DNA of 64,000 nucleotides from Kineosporia corallincola. GTDB lineage: Bacteria > Actinomycetota > Actinomycetes > Actinomycetales > Kineosporiaceae. How positions within the stretch are numbered: position 1 is the first letter of the stretch; each line of letters opens with the position of its first letter. The notes beneath the pieces are model-generated. The model saw nothing but the letters and a program-made list of their open reading frames with translations, was not told the DNA's origin and ran no database searches. The stretch spans positions 372,001 to 436,000 of the forward strand of contig NZ_JAHBAY010000003.1 of the NCBI RefSeq assembly GCF_018499875.1, written 5' to 3'. This document shows, piece after piece, positions 41,053 through 49,017 of this stretch. The position numbers and the translations under genes were made by a program.

Positions 41053-43541
41053 TTCTCCCGCCAGAACTCCACCTCCGGGATGCGGAATCCCCTGCCGTAG
41101 TGGTTCCACACCGGGCCGAAGCCCTGGGCCCGGTGGGTGGGCAGAAACTCGTCGAACTCGGTCGCGGTCATCGGCACCCCGCCGGTGAAGACGTCCGAGA
41201 GCAGTTCATGTCGGCGTTCCAGGTAGAAGACGGCCGCGTAGGCGATCTCGCCGAGCAGCGGTCCGAGCGAATGCCATTCGTCCCTCGCCTGCCGGACGTT
41301 GCCCGAAAGATAATTCGCTGCGGCCCGGTTGGACCCGATGAGGTATCGCATGCTCGGTTCCGGACGCTGCCGGGTGTTGCGCAGACGGGCATCGAGGTCA
41401 TCGAAAAGTGCCAGCGAATCGTCGAACTCGTCATCGAGGGCGAGGTAGACCGCCAGGGCGTTCTGCGCGTAGAACGGGTCCGTCGTGCTTCCGTACGCCG
41501 CGATGACCGACCGTTGCCGCTCCACCGCCTCCTTGGCGGTGACCAGGCCCAGGCGGTACTCGGCGAGCAGACGGTTCGAGAGCGGGTAGTCGGTGCGCGG
41601 GAACGTCCCCTCCTCGAACTCCTCCACCAGCACCGTGGCGCGTTCGCAGACCTCCACCGCCTCGGCGTACTCGGCGTTGCCGATCAGGTTCGCCCCCAGA
41701 TTCACCAGGCAGCGGTAGTACTCCAGCGGCCGGCGCACGGTCGTCGTTCCGGGTTTCGGGGCGAAATGCCTTGCGGCCTCACGGTTGCGGGCGAGGGCCC
41801 GGTCCGGCACCTCGAGGCTGCCCGACATCCGGTCGAGGGTGTACAGGTCGTCGACCGCGGAGTCGTCGAAGGTCACCCGGGACTGGAGCGTCGCCTTGAT
41901 GCGCTGTTCCAGGGCGTGCGCCTCGGTCTTGTCACGCATCATGGCCAGGCCGTAGAGCAGCAGCCGCATCAGGCGCAGGCCGAGTTCCGGTTCCGTGTCC
42001 TCCAGCCCGGACCAGGGACGCAGGCACGCCCGGCCGGCCTCCCGGTCGGTCTCGCTGCGGGTCGACATCAGGCACATCGCCTGGAGGTAGGCGGTCTCGG
42101 CGGCCAGCGGCGGGGCCAGGCCGTGCGGCACCCGCCGGAGCACGTCCAGGCAGCCGGTGAAGTCGTACCGGGTGAGGGCGGCCCGGGCATCCACCAGGAG
42201 TTCCAGAACCGTGGTGAGGCCACTGTCCTGGACGGCGGCCAGCGACCTGGCCGGAAGGGCCGTGCGCCAGTCGTCCCCCTCCCGGTCCCGCTGGAGGGCG
42301 GCCTGGACGGCCAGCACGCCCGCCTCCGTCACCTGCTCCGCGTCCAGGGCGTTGAGGGAACGCACGTCGTAGTCGGCCGCCCGCAGCACCCTGAGGCACG
42401 AGGCCAGGCGCTCGTGCACGGTCACGCTGTCGGAGACGTCGGAGCTGCCGAAGTACTGACGGAAGATGTCGTGCACGAACCGGTACGTCTGGTCCTCGAC
42501 CTCCAGGACCCGTTCCTCCCGGCAGGACCGGAGCAGCCGCCGGGTCTCGGACTCCGGACCCTCGTAGGCGCAGAGGATCTCGTCCTGCCGGAACGTCAGG
42601 CCCAGCGTCGCGGCGACCTGGAGCAGGGCCGTGGTCTCACGTCCCAGGCCGCCGAGTGAGTGCACGCGTTGCGTCAGCAGGACGCGCCGGAAGTCCTCGG
42701 CGTCCCCGGTGGCCAGCAGGGTGTCGATCCCGCGTCCCGCCATGTACTCCGCCGCCCGCTGGGCCAGCACGAGGTGCGCACCGGACAGGGTGTAGATCTC
42801 GTCCGCGGCCCCCTGGTCGAGCGTCTCCGGTGCCCCCAGGGCGACGAGGATCTCGCGAAACCTGTCGCGTGGCGCCCGTTCCAGCGAGAAGGTGCGGGTG
42901 TCCGCGCCGGCGAGCAGGTTCTCGTGGGCGCGGGGGTGGGACACGCTCTGATAGGGCTCGACCGTCTCCACGGCCAGTACCCGCAGGCGGCCGAGGAACG
43001 GCATCGTCGCGCGCAGTTCCTGGCCCAGAAGCATGCGGAGCAGGTCGAGGGACTCGCCGTCCCACCAGTGCAGGTTGTCGGCGATCAGCAGTAGGGGCTT
43101 CCTCCGGCCCTTCTGCTCCAGCTGGTTCAGCACCTGCTGGGCGGGCTCACCGAGAAACCTGGACCGGCGCTCGCGGCGTTTCTGCGGAAGCTGCGCCAGG
43201 GCCCCGACGGCCAGCGTGATCACGCCGTAGGTACCCAGCAGCGACTCCACGGCCTGGCCCACCCCCAGCGCCAGGGCACCGGTGGTGCGCCAGTGGTTCG
43301 ACAACCCGGCCATCGCATAGTTGAACGGGTAGAGAGCCGAGTCGCCGCGGCCCGGGTCGCCCTGGGCCACGAGCGTGACGCCGCCGGCGGCCTCCCAGGC
43401 CTGGCCGATCTCGACGGCGAGCCGGGACTTGCCCGCCCCCGGCGGACCTGTCACCAGCTGCATGCCCTGGCCCGATCGCAGCCCCTGGGCGACCTGGTCG
43501 AGAACGGTGTCCTGTTTCAGCAGCTGCCACAGATCCGGCAC
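41049..43541 (-). CDS. Large STAND-like ATPase with TPR-type C-terminal half
   Basis: The protein is 830 residues. The AAA/STAND domain has Walker A TGPPGAGKS (31-39) and Walker B LLLIADNLHWWD (150-161), then a winged-helix-like region (HERLASCLRVLR). From about residue 450 to the end there are helical repeats (PLAAETAYLQAMCLM; RPLEYYRCLVNLGANLIGNA; ANYLSGNVRQARDEW) of TPR type. No C-terminal DNA-binding LuxR domain is visible, unlike LAL regulators, so it may signal by oligomerisation, as NLR-like defence proteins do (inference). The GTG at 43541 sits in the shared 26-base element. Confidence 0.82.
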   Translation of the reverse strand: MPDLWQLLKQDTVLDQVAQGLRSGQGMQLVTGPPGAGKSRLAVEIGQAWEAAGGVTLVAQGDPGRGDSALYPFNYAMAGLSNHWRTTGALALGVGQAVESLLGTYGVITLAVGALAQLPQKRRERRSRFLGEPAQQVLNQLEQKGRRKPLLLIADNLHWWDGESLDLLRMLLGQELRATMPFLGRLRVLAVETVEPYQSVSHPRAHENLLAGADTRTFSLERAPRDRFREILVALGAPETLDQGAADEIYTLSGAHLVLAQRAAEYMAGRGIDTLLATGDAEDFRRVLLTQRVHSLGGLGRETTALLQVAATLGLTFRQDEILCAYEGPESETRRLLRSCREERVLEVEDQTYRFVHDIFRQYFGSSDVSDSVTVHERLASCLRVLRAADYDVRSLNALDAEQVTEAGVLAVQAALQRDREGDDWRTALPARSLAAVQDSGLTTVLELLVDARAALTRYDFTGCLDVLRRVPHGLAPPLAAETAYLQAMCLMSTRSETDREAGRACLRPWSGLEDTEPELGLRLMRLLLYGLAMMRDKTEAHALEQRIKATLQSRVTFDDSAVDDLYTLDRMSGSLEVPDRALARNREAARHFAPKPGTTTVRRPLEYYRCLVNLGANLIGNAEYAEAVEVCERATVLVEEFEEGTFPRTDYPLSNRLLAEYRLGLVTAKEAVERQRSVIAAYGSTTDPFYAQNALAVYLALDDEFDDSLALFDDLDARLRNTRQRPEPSMRYLIGSNRAAANYLSGNVRQARDEWHSLGPLLGEIAYAAVFYLERRHELLSDVFTGGVPMTATEFDEFLPTHRAQGFGPVWNHYGRGFRIPEVEFWREN

Positions 43542-43560
43542 TGATACGTCCTAGTTATCG
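43534..43560 (-). repeat. Inverted conserved element, right copy (start of ATPase gene)
   Basis: On the minus strand it reads GATAACTAGGAC, then G where the left copy has C, then TATCAGTGCCGGA, including the GTG start of the ATPase gene. The two copies face each other around the 3.66-kb gene pair. Confidence 0.8.
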
Positions 43561-43673
43561 AGGGGGCAATCGCGGCGAAGAGAACAATCTAACCGCTGGC
43601 ACCTCGGCCTCATAGCTCTCCGGGTACATCCGTGCACGATCGGCACCTCGACCCGAACTGCGCGCCAAAACGA

Positions 43674-43701
43674 AAATGGGAGGCCGTCTGGCCTCCCATT
43701 T
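43674..43701 (-). terminator. Terminator of tRNA-Val (CAC)
   Basis: A perfect 12-base stem (AAATGGGAGGCC and GGCCTCCCATTT) with a GTCT loop is followed on the minus strand by a T-rich run (TTTTCGTTTT). Confidence 0.85.
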
Positions 43702-43715
43702 CGCGAACTTCCGGG

Positions 43716-43787
43716 TGGGCGATACTGGGTTCGAACCAGTGACCCCTGCCGTGTGAAGGCAGTGCTCTACCGCTGAGCTAATCGCCC
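43716..43787 (-). tRNA. tRNA-Val (CAC)
   Basis: The 72-base cloverleaf has acceptor GGGCGAT pairing with ATCGCCC, anticodon loop TTCACAC (CAC) and T-arm CTGGTTCGAACCCAG. The 3' CCA is not encoded. Confidence 0.95.
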
Positions 43788-43938
43788 GGAGTTCGTCCGG
43801 CCCGGCCGTTCCCGGCGGCCCGAACGAGTAGAACTCTAGCGAACGACCCCCCGATCTTCCCAATCGGCCCCCGAGGCCGGCCGGGAATCCGGAGCCGGGG
43901 CGCTCGGGCCCGGGCTCCTCGTCGTCCTCAGGCAGTCG

Positions 43939-44436
43939 CTAGCCGAGCCCCGACCACGCCGGGATCCAGTTGTCGGGGATCCAGCCGGGCACCCCCGTGA
44001 CCCGGAACAGCACCCAGAAGATCGCGACGACGAGCGCGGCCGTGGCCAGACCGACCAGGGCGCGAACGTAGATCGGCTGCGCCATGAGCCACTTCGTCCA
44101 GGCTCCCACCTGCTTTCGGGCGAATTTCTCCAATCGGTCAGCCCAGGTGAATTCGGTCGCCAGAACGGCTAATCCGAGGAAGACGATCAGCCAGCCCGGT
44201 CCCGGAAGAGGGACCAGGGCGAGGCCACCGACGACAATCCCGCCGCCGACCAGGCCAACCACCAGTCGATACAGACGGTTAGTGGAGGGTCGTTGGCGCA
44301 GCGCCTCACGCCAGGCCTTGAACCGGCGCACCCAGACCCGTGGATCAAGCTCCACATCGTCATCTTCTTGCTGGTCATGTCGGACTTCGTCAGACTTCTG
44401 AGCCGGCTTCACCGGTCCGTCACCAGTTTGCTTCAC
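43939..44436 (-). CDS. PGPGW-motif membrane protein (TIGR02611-like)
   Basis: The 165-residue protein has a cytoplasmic N-terminus, then membrane segments with VPLPGPGWLIVFLGLAVLAT, the PGPGW signature of a family common in actinobacteria. It ends with two further hydrophobic stretches (YVRALVGLATAALVVAIFWV). The GTG at 44436 behind AGGGGAA was chosen; the frame runs open to 44493. The function is unknown. It is divergent from ssgB. Confidence 0.82.
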   Translation of the reverse strand: MKQTGDGPVKPAQKSDEVRHDQQEDDDVELDPRVWVRRFKAWREALRQRPSTNRLYRLVVGLVGGGIVVGGLALVPLPGPGWLIVFLGLAVLATEFTWADRLEKFARKQVGAWTKWLMAQPIYVRALVGLATAALVVAIFWVLFRVTGVPGWIPDNWIPAWSGLG

Positions 44437-44664
44437 GAGTCCAATTCCCCTGACGTAAGACAAAGCCCTGATCGCAGAGGGTGAGCAAAGCACCCCGTCG
44501 TATCAAGATCGACGAACACTGATTGAGATCACCACTCGGTTGGCGGGTTTCAGTTGGCCCCAGGCAGGGAAAGATGCCGCTGTAAGCCACCTGTGTGCCC
44601 CCCGAAACGGTGACGCGTGACCGAGAGTTCCGCTAATCCACCGGGGCGAAGATGAGGGAGATCG

Positions 44665-45075
44665 ATGCAGCCGCAAGTAGACGTTGAGGCGTCCGTTCAG
44701 CTGCGTCTTGTGGTCGCAGACGCCGATGCCGTGCCCCTTCCGGTCAGCCTGCGGTACGGCGCGTCCGACCCGTATGCAGTCCGGGCCGTGTTCTCCGGTG
44801 ACGGCATGGAGGTCGAGTGGGTCTTCGCCCGCGACCTGCTCCGCACCGGCCTCACCACGCCGATCGGCGACGGTGACGTTCATGTCTGGCCCTCCTGGGG
44901 CACCGGCCGTGAACTGGTCATGATCAGCCTGACCTCCCCGGACGGTCAGGCCGTTCTGGAGGCGAGCGCGGACGACGTCCGCACCTTCCTCGACCGCACC
45001 GCCGCCGTGGTGCCGGACGGCGAGGAGAGCCTCTACCTGGATCTCGACGCCGCCGTGGCCCGGCTGCTGACCTGA
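44665..45075 (+). CDS. ssgB: SsgB-like sporulation and cell division regulator
   Basis: This 136-residue SsgA-like protein has SVQLRLVVADADAVPLPVSL, RYGASDPYAVRAVFSGDGME, VEWVFARDLLRTGLTTPIGD and GDVHVWPSW. This pattern is closest to SsgB, which positions FtsZ at sporulation septa in Streptomyces and relatives. GAGGGAG lies before the ATG. SALPs occur only in morphologically complex actinobacteria, so the gene is a good lineage marker. It is monocistronic and followed by a terminator. Confidence 0.9.
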   Translation: MQPQVDVEASVQLRLVVADADAVPLPVSLRYGASDPYAVRAVFSGDGMEVEWVFARDLLRTGLTTPIGDGDVHVWPSWGTGRELVMISLTSPDGQAVLEASADDVRTFLDRTAAVVPDGEESLYLDLDAAVARLLT

Positions 45076-45244
45076 TCCACCTGATTCACCCGATCCACCC
45101 CTCGGAAGCACCTCGGTAGAACGCAGTGCTCCACCTGGCACCCCTGAATCACCCAGCATCCGCGCCTCCCCGCTCCACAGTTCCTTCGGGTTCCCCACCC
45201 CAATGAACGTTGATCCGCGCTGACGTGATCCGCATCCCGGCCAG

Positions 45245-45283
45245 CGATCCGGCGACCCCTCCCCCGTTGGGGGCGCCGGATCG
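45245..45283 (+). terminator. Terminator-like nested hairpin after ssgB
   Basis: Outer arms CGATCCGGCG and CGCCGGATCG enclose an inner CCCCC-GTT-GGGGG hairpin. Confidence 0.6.
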
Positions 45284-45355
45284 CTCCGGGGAGGGCCAGA
45301 ACAGAGGACGACGAAGAGACCGTTCAGGGCTCGTCCGACCTCTGGATGGAGCCGG

Positions 45356-45384
45356 TTGGACTTCTGGGTTGCCGGTCGGATAAC
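45356..45384 (+). promoter_or_regulatory. Promoter of the first Gly-Cys-Val tRNA cassette
   Basis: TTGGAC (-35), 17-base spacer and GATAAC (-10), ending 62 bases before tRNA-Gly. Confidence 0.65.
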
Positions 45385-45446
45385 TTACTCATGCACCGAA
45401 CGGAACGGGGCGGCCCGAAAGGCCGAACCGCACCAGACGGAAGCAA

Positions 45447-45519
45447 GCGGACGTGGCTCAGTTGGTAGAGCATCACCTTGCCAAGGTGAGGGTCGCGAGT
45501 TCGAATCTCGTCGTCCGCT
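45447..45519 (+). tRNA. tRNA-Gly (GCC), first cassette
   Basis: The 73-base cloverleaf has acceptor GCGGACG with CGTCCGC, anticodon loop TTGCCAA (GCC) and T-arm CGAGTTCGAATCTCG. It differs from the second copy by one compensatory T-arm base pair. Confidence 0.95.
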
Positions 45520-45538
45520 CTGAAGTTCAGCAAGTCTC

Positions 45539-45609
45539 GGTGGAGTGGCCGAGAGGCGAGGCAACGGACTGCAAATCCGTGTACACGGGTTCAAATCCCG
45601 TCTCCACCT
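45539..45609 (+). tRNA. tRNA-Cys (GCA), first cassette
   Basis: The 71-base cloverleaf has acceptor GGTGGAG with CTCCACC and anticodon GCA in the CTGCAAA loop. Confidence 0.95.
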
Positions 45610-45630
45610 CCAGCACCTTCACGTGCATGA

Positions 45631-45702
45631 GGGCGATTAGCTCAGTGGGAGAGCGCTTCCTTGACACGGAAGAGGTCACTGGTTCAATCCCAGTATCGCC
45701 CA
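45631..45702 (+). tRNA. tRNA-Val (GAC), first cassette
   Basis: The 72-base cloverleaf has acceptor GGGCGAT with ATCGCCC and anticodon GAC in the TTGACAC loop. The CCA end is encoded at 45703-45705. Confidence 0.95.
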
Positions 45703-45731
45703 CCATCTTCTCTGCTGAGCAGAGGCCCATG

Positions 45732-45766
45732 AATCCCGAAGCTCCGGCTTCGGGATTTCGTGTTTT
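45732..45766 (+). terminator. Terminator of first tRNA cassette
   Basis: AATCCCGAAGC and GCTTCGGGATT form an 11-base stem, followed by TTCGTGTTTT. A near-identical copy lies at 48020-48054. Confidence 0.9.
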
Positions 45767-45878
45767 GCAAGGCTTTACGAGAACACCCGGCCCGGAGGCC
45801 CGGCTACTGGGACCGGTTCGTAGGTCGTAATGCCCGCCTCGCCGCCGGACCGGCGGCCCTGCAAGCAGTTTGACCACC

Positions 45879-46427
45879 TCAGCGGACCAGCGTCCACTCC
45901 CCCGCCGGCCGTCCACCGGGCGCGAAGCCCATGTCCCGGGCGAGTCGGCCGGCCCCGCCCAGGCCGTCACCCACGGCGTCCGGCCGGTGGGCGTCGCTGC
46001 CGAACGTCACCGTCCTGCCGCCCTCCTCCACCCACCGGCGCAGGATCAGCGGATGCAGGGGCAGCCGGGTGTTGATCTCCAGCGCCCGTTCTCCGTCGGC
46101 CAGGGCGGCGAGCGCCTGCCGGAACTCCGGCTCGAAGTCCTCCGGACGGAACGGCCCGGCATCGGCCGGCCAACTGCGCACCGGGTAGTCGATGTGGGCC
46201 AGCGCGGTGAAAACCCCTGACCCGGCGACCATCCGGGGGATCTCGGCCAGGTAGTCGCGCATCACGTCCGCCGCCGGGCGGAAGGGGGTGAGGTCGACAT
46301 GCTCGGTGAACACGACGGCCGGCAGCCCGAGCGCGACGGCCCGGGCGCAGGTGGCGTCCATGTCACCGACCAGCCGAGCGTCCCACGACCACTGGCTGTG
46401 CACGTGCCCGTCAGCGGGTAGCTCCAT
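45879..46427 (-). CDS. PHP-domain phosphoesterase
   Basis: The 182-residue protein has the PHP metal-binding motifs DGHVHSQWSWDA (HxH), VFTEHVDLTPF, TALAHIDYPVR and FGSDAHRPDAVG. It is shorter than typical histidinol-phosphatases (about 260 residues), so the middle is compact. Phosphoester hydrolysis is expected, and histidinol phosphate is one possible substrate. The gene sits between the two tRNA cassettes and upstream (same strand) lies the DsbA-like gene, 48 bases away. Confidence 0.88.
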   Translation of the reverse strand: MELPADGHVHSQWSWDARLVGDMDATCARAVALGLPAVVFTEHVDLTPFRPAADVMRDYLAEIPRMVAGSGVFTALAHIDYPVRSWPADAGPFRPEDFEPEFRQALAALADGERALEINTRLPLHPLILRRWVEEGGRTVTFGSDAHRPDAVGDGLGGAGRLARDMGFAPGGRPAGEWTLVR

Positions 46428-46475
46428 CCGACCAGTGCGCCAGGCGTCACACGCCCTTGTCCATCCCCGCGGGCA

Positions 46476-47264
46476 TCACTTCTCGCTGACGGTGGTGTCG
46501 GTCGCGGCGGCCACGGCCAGTGCGTCGGTCACGGCGCTCTTCAGGGCCTTTTTGGTGACGTCGTCCAGGGCGGTGCCGTTCACCAGGACGGTCGGCGTCG
46601 TGGTCACGTCGGCCGTCGACGCGTCCTGGGTGACCTGGGCGGTCCAGTCCTGGTAGGTCCTGCCCTCCACCGCGGTGCGCACGATGTCCTCGTCGGCCCC
46701 GGCCTGCACGGCGTAGTCGACGAGCTGGTCGTCCGTCAGACCGGCCCCACCCTCGTCCGGCTGGTTGTCGAGCAGCAGCTGCTGGAACTCGAGAGCGGCG
46801 TCGGCGTCCGCGTTCACCACCGCGCCCAGGGCGTTCAGGGCTCGGGTGGAGTAGTCGTCGGTGGACTTGTCGTCGAGCAGGGCCACGGGCCGGTACTGCA
46901 CCTGCACGTCGCCGTCCTTCACCCAGTCGGCGAGCTGGTCACGCGTGGCGGACTCGAAGGCGGCGCAGTCGGCACACTGGAAGTCCTCGTAGATCACGAC
47001 CTTGACGGCGGCGCTGTCGTCGCCGTCCACGACCGAATTGTCCAGGCCGAGGTTGGCCGGGGTGGCGGTGGTGGCCGCGGCGGCCTCTTGGCCGCTGTCG
47101 TGTTCCTGCCAGAACACCAGGCCGGCCATGACGGCCACGACCAGGACGATCACCAGGCTGCCCACCCGGACGGCCTTGCGCGTGGCCTCCTGACGGGCCA
47201 CCCGCAGACGGGCCTCGGCGATCTTCTCCCGGCGCGCCTCACGTGACGCCTTGCCGCTCACCAT
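46476..47264 (-). CDS. Membrane-anchored DsbA-like thioredoxin-fold protein
   Basis: The 262-residue protein has a basic N-terminus, one membrane segment (about 34-52, VGSLVIVLVVAVMAGLVFW), an Ala/Thr linker and a thioredoxin fold with Cys97-Ala-Asp-Cys100 in YEDFQCADCAAF and the cis-Pro loop TTPTVLVNG. It likely forms or isomerises disulfides outside the membrane. AGGAGGAAG precedes the ATG at 47264. A longer open frame upstream is not supported. Confidence 0.9.
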   Translation of the reverse strand: MVSGKASREARREKIAEARLRVARQEATRKAVRVGSLVIVLVVAVMAGLVFWQEHDSGQEAAAATTATPANLGLDNSVVDGDDSAAVKVVIYEDFQCADCAAFESATRDQLADWVKDGDVQVQYRPVALLDDKSTDDYSTRALNALGAVVNADADAALEFQQLLLDNQPDEGGAGLTDDQLVDYAVQAGADEDIVRTAVEGRTYQDWTAQVTQDASTADVTTTPTVLVNGTALDDVTKKALKSAVTDALAVAAATDTTVSEK

Positions 47265-47733
47265 GCTGGTCTTCCTCCTGCGTCGAATGCGCTGAAGTGC
47301 GCTGCGGGACGAGGATTTCCGGGCGCGCGGACGGCCAGGGCCCGTTCCCGGCCACAAGCTACGCGCGCAGGCTGTGGAAGAACTATGAGTTGCCTGACGA
47401 AATACTGGAAACGCCCCTACGACGCAGCGCCGCCGGCCCGGTCCTCGCGCCACGCAGCGGGAGCACAGGGAGATGCTTCTGGTTTTTGACACCACCGTCG
47501 CCCGCAGGGTGGTGTCAAAGAGGAGAAGGGCCACCCCGTCCCGGCCGGCTCACGCTGGAAGCCCTGGCCACCGGAGTCAGGGCCGCCAGATGTGCACGGG
47601 ACCGGGACGACGCTCGCAGGCCGTGCACCCGGCACGGCGGTGGTCAGAAGGGCCCTGAACTTCTGCTAAGTTTATGGGGCACCGAACGGAACGGGACGGA
47701 CCGAAAGGCCCGGAACGAAACGTGAGGAAGCAT
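47265..47733. other. Intergenic region, 469 bases, with dispersed inverted repeat
   Basis: It contains copy 2 of the TTTGACACCACC inverted repeat (47481-47519) and the upstream part of the second tRNA cassette. The 47680-47722 stretch is similar to 45392-45430, showing the duplication includes the leader. No gene is convincing. Confidence 0.6.
47481..47519. repeat. Dispersed inverted repeat TTTGACACCACC, copy 2
   Basis: Arms TTTGACACCACC (47485-47496) and GGTGGTGTCAAA (47508-47519) form a perfect 12-base stem with an 11-base loop. The left side is identical over 16 bases to copy 1 at 16745-16760. It lies 221 bases upstream of the DsbA-like start. Confidence 0.7.
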
Positions 47734-47806
47734 GCGGACGTGGCTCAGTTGGTAGAGCATCACCTTGCCAAGGTGAGGGTCGCGGGTTCGAATCCCGTCG
47801 TCCGCT
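47734..47806 (+). tRNA. tRNA-Gly (GCC), second cassette
   Basis: The 73-base cloverleaf is almost identical to the copy at 45447, with GCGGACG/CGTCCGC acceptor and GCC anticodon. Confidence 0.95.
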
Positions 47807-47826
47807 CGGAGGCCCACCAGCCTCGC

Positions 47827-47897
47827 GGTGGAGTGGCCGAGAGGCGAGGCAACGGACTGCAAATCCGTGTACACGGGTTCAAATCCCGTCTCCACCT
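47827..47897 (+). tRNA. tRNA-Cys (GCA), second cassette
   Basis: The 71-base cloverleaf is identical to the first copy, with anticodon GCA. Confidence 0.95.
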
Positions 47898-47918
47898 CCA
47901 GCACCTTCACGTGCATGA

Positions 47919-47990
47919 GGGCGATTAGCTCAGTGGGAGAGCGCTTCCTTGACACGGAAGAGGTCACTGGTTCAATCCCAGTATCGCCCA
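47919..47990 (+). tRNA. tRNA-Val (GAC), second cassette
   Basis: The 72-base cloverleaf is identical to the first copy, anticodon GAC, with CCA encoded at 47991-47993. Confidence 0.95.
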
Positions 47991-48019
47991 CCATATCCTC
48001 TGCCCAGCAGAGATCAGTA

Positions 48020-48054
48020 AATCCCGAAGCCCCGGCTTCGGGATTTCGTGTTTT
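48020..48054 (+). terminator. Terminator of second tRNA cassette
   Basis: The stem of AATCCCGAAGC and GCTTCGGGATT has a CCCG-type loop change relative to the first cassette, then TTCGTGTTTT. Confidence 0.9.
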
Positions 48055-48209
48055 GTAGCGGTTCCACCACGGAACACGTTGTCACGAACCGCAATTGGCG
48101 GCATGACCCGTCGAAGTCACGGCACCCCCTCCCAGGACCACCTCACGCCGAAGCCGACAAAGACGTAATCTCGTACATATCGGTCGGTGCGGCTGCGGTG
48201 GGAGCTGAC

Positions 48210-48995
48210 ATGAGGCGTACGTTCACGGTCCCCAGAACCATCCCCTCTCTGACGGCGTCGGCCGTGCTGGGCGCGGCCCTCGTCGTCACCGGCCCAGCCG
48301 GCGCCCAGGCCGCAGCCCTGCCGGCAGCCCCGTCGGCAACCCCTCACACGGCTTCCCCCGTCTCGGCCGCCCCGGTGGCAGCGGCGAGCGCCGCCCGCCC
48401 CACCCTGCGGCGGGGATCGTCGGGCCAGGCCGTCCGCACCCTCCAGAAACGGCTCAACGCACTGGGTTACTGGACCGGCGGCGCGGCCGACGGTGAGTTC
48501 GGCGGGCTCACCGAACAGGCCGTGTTCGCCCTGAAGAAGGTGGCCGGGCTCAAGCGCGACGGCGTCGTCGGGCCCAAGGTGTGGCGGGCCCTGGACCGGG
48601 GCGTGCGGCCGAAGGCCCGCAGCACCACGGGCCATGTGATCGAGATCGACAAGAAGCGCCAGGTGCTGAAGATCGTCAACGACGGCCGGGTGACCTACAC
48701 CCTGAACACGTCCACCGGCACCGGCCGCAGCTACGTCAGCCAGGGCAGCACGCACATCGCCAGCACCCCGAGCGGGCACTTCCGGGTGTTCCGCCAGATC
48801 GACGGCTACCGGCACGCCCCGCTCGGTGTGCTGTACCGGCCGAAGTACTTCAACGGCGGCATCGCCGTGCACGGATCGAACAGCGTGCCGCCCTACGCGG
48901 CGTCCCACGGCTGCGCCCGGCTCAGCAACACGGCCATCAACTGGATCTGGAACAGCAACAAGATGCCGATCGGCACCCGCGTCTGGGTCTACTGA
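48210..48995 (+). CDS. L,D-transpeptidase with peptidoglycan-binding domain
   Basis: The 261-residue exported protein has a signal peptide (about 1-36, LTASAVLGAALVVTGPAGAQ), an Ala/Pro linker, a PG_binding_1 domain (SSGQAVRTLQKRLNALGYWT then GGAADGEFGGLTEQAVFALK) and a YkuD catalytic domain with the HGSNSVPPYAASHGCARLSN motif, whose Cys is the nucleophile. It forms 3-3 crosslinks or attaches proteins to the wall. GGGAGC precedes the ATG at 48210. Confidence 0.95.
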   Translation: MRRTFTVPRTIPSLTASAVLGAALVVTGPAGAQAAALPAAPSATPHTASPVSAAPVAAASAARPTLRRGSSGQAVRTLQKRLNALGYWTGGAADGEFGGLTEQAVFALKKVAGLKRDGVVGPKVWRALDRGVRPKARSTTGHVIEIDKKRQVLKIVNDGRVTYTLNTSTGTGRSYVSQGSTHIASTPSGHFRVFRQIDGYRHAPLGVLYRPKYFNGGIAVHGSNSVPPYAASHGCARLSNTAINWIWNSNKMPIGTRVWVY

Positions 48996-49017
48996 GACCG
49001 TCCGACGCGGGCGCCGG

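Larger units (their letters stand above)
45076..45446. other. Intergenic region, 371 bases, ssgB to tRNA cassette
   Basis: It holds the ssgB terminator (45245-45283) and the tRNA promoter (45356-45384). No further gene is evident. Confidence 0.6.

Noticed and set aside
39894-43560. Insertion sequence with terminal inverted repeats
   Set aside because: No transposase between the repeats, no target-site duplication seen, and the repeats contain the start codons. Kept as a finding but not called a mobile element.
48055-48209. Cyclic-di-AMP riboswitch before the L,D-transpeptidase
   Set aside because: The conserved GGGGTCGC-type core of the ydaO class is not present in the 155-base leader.
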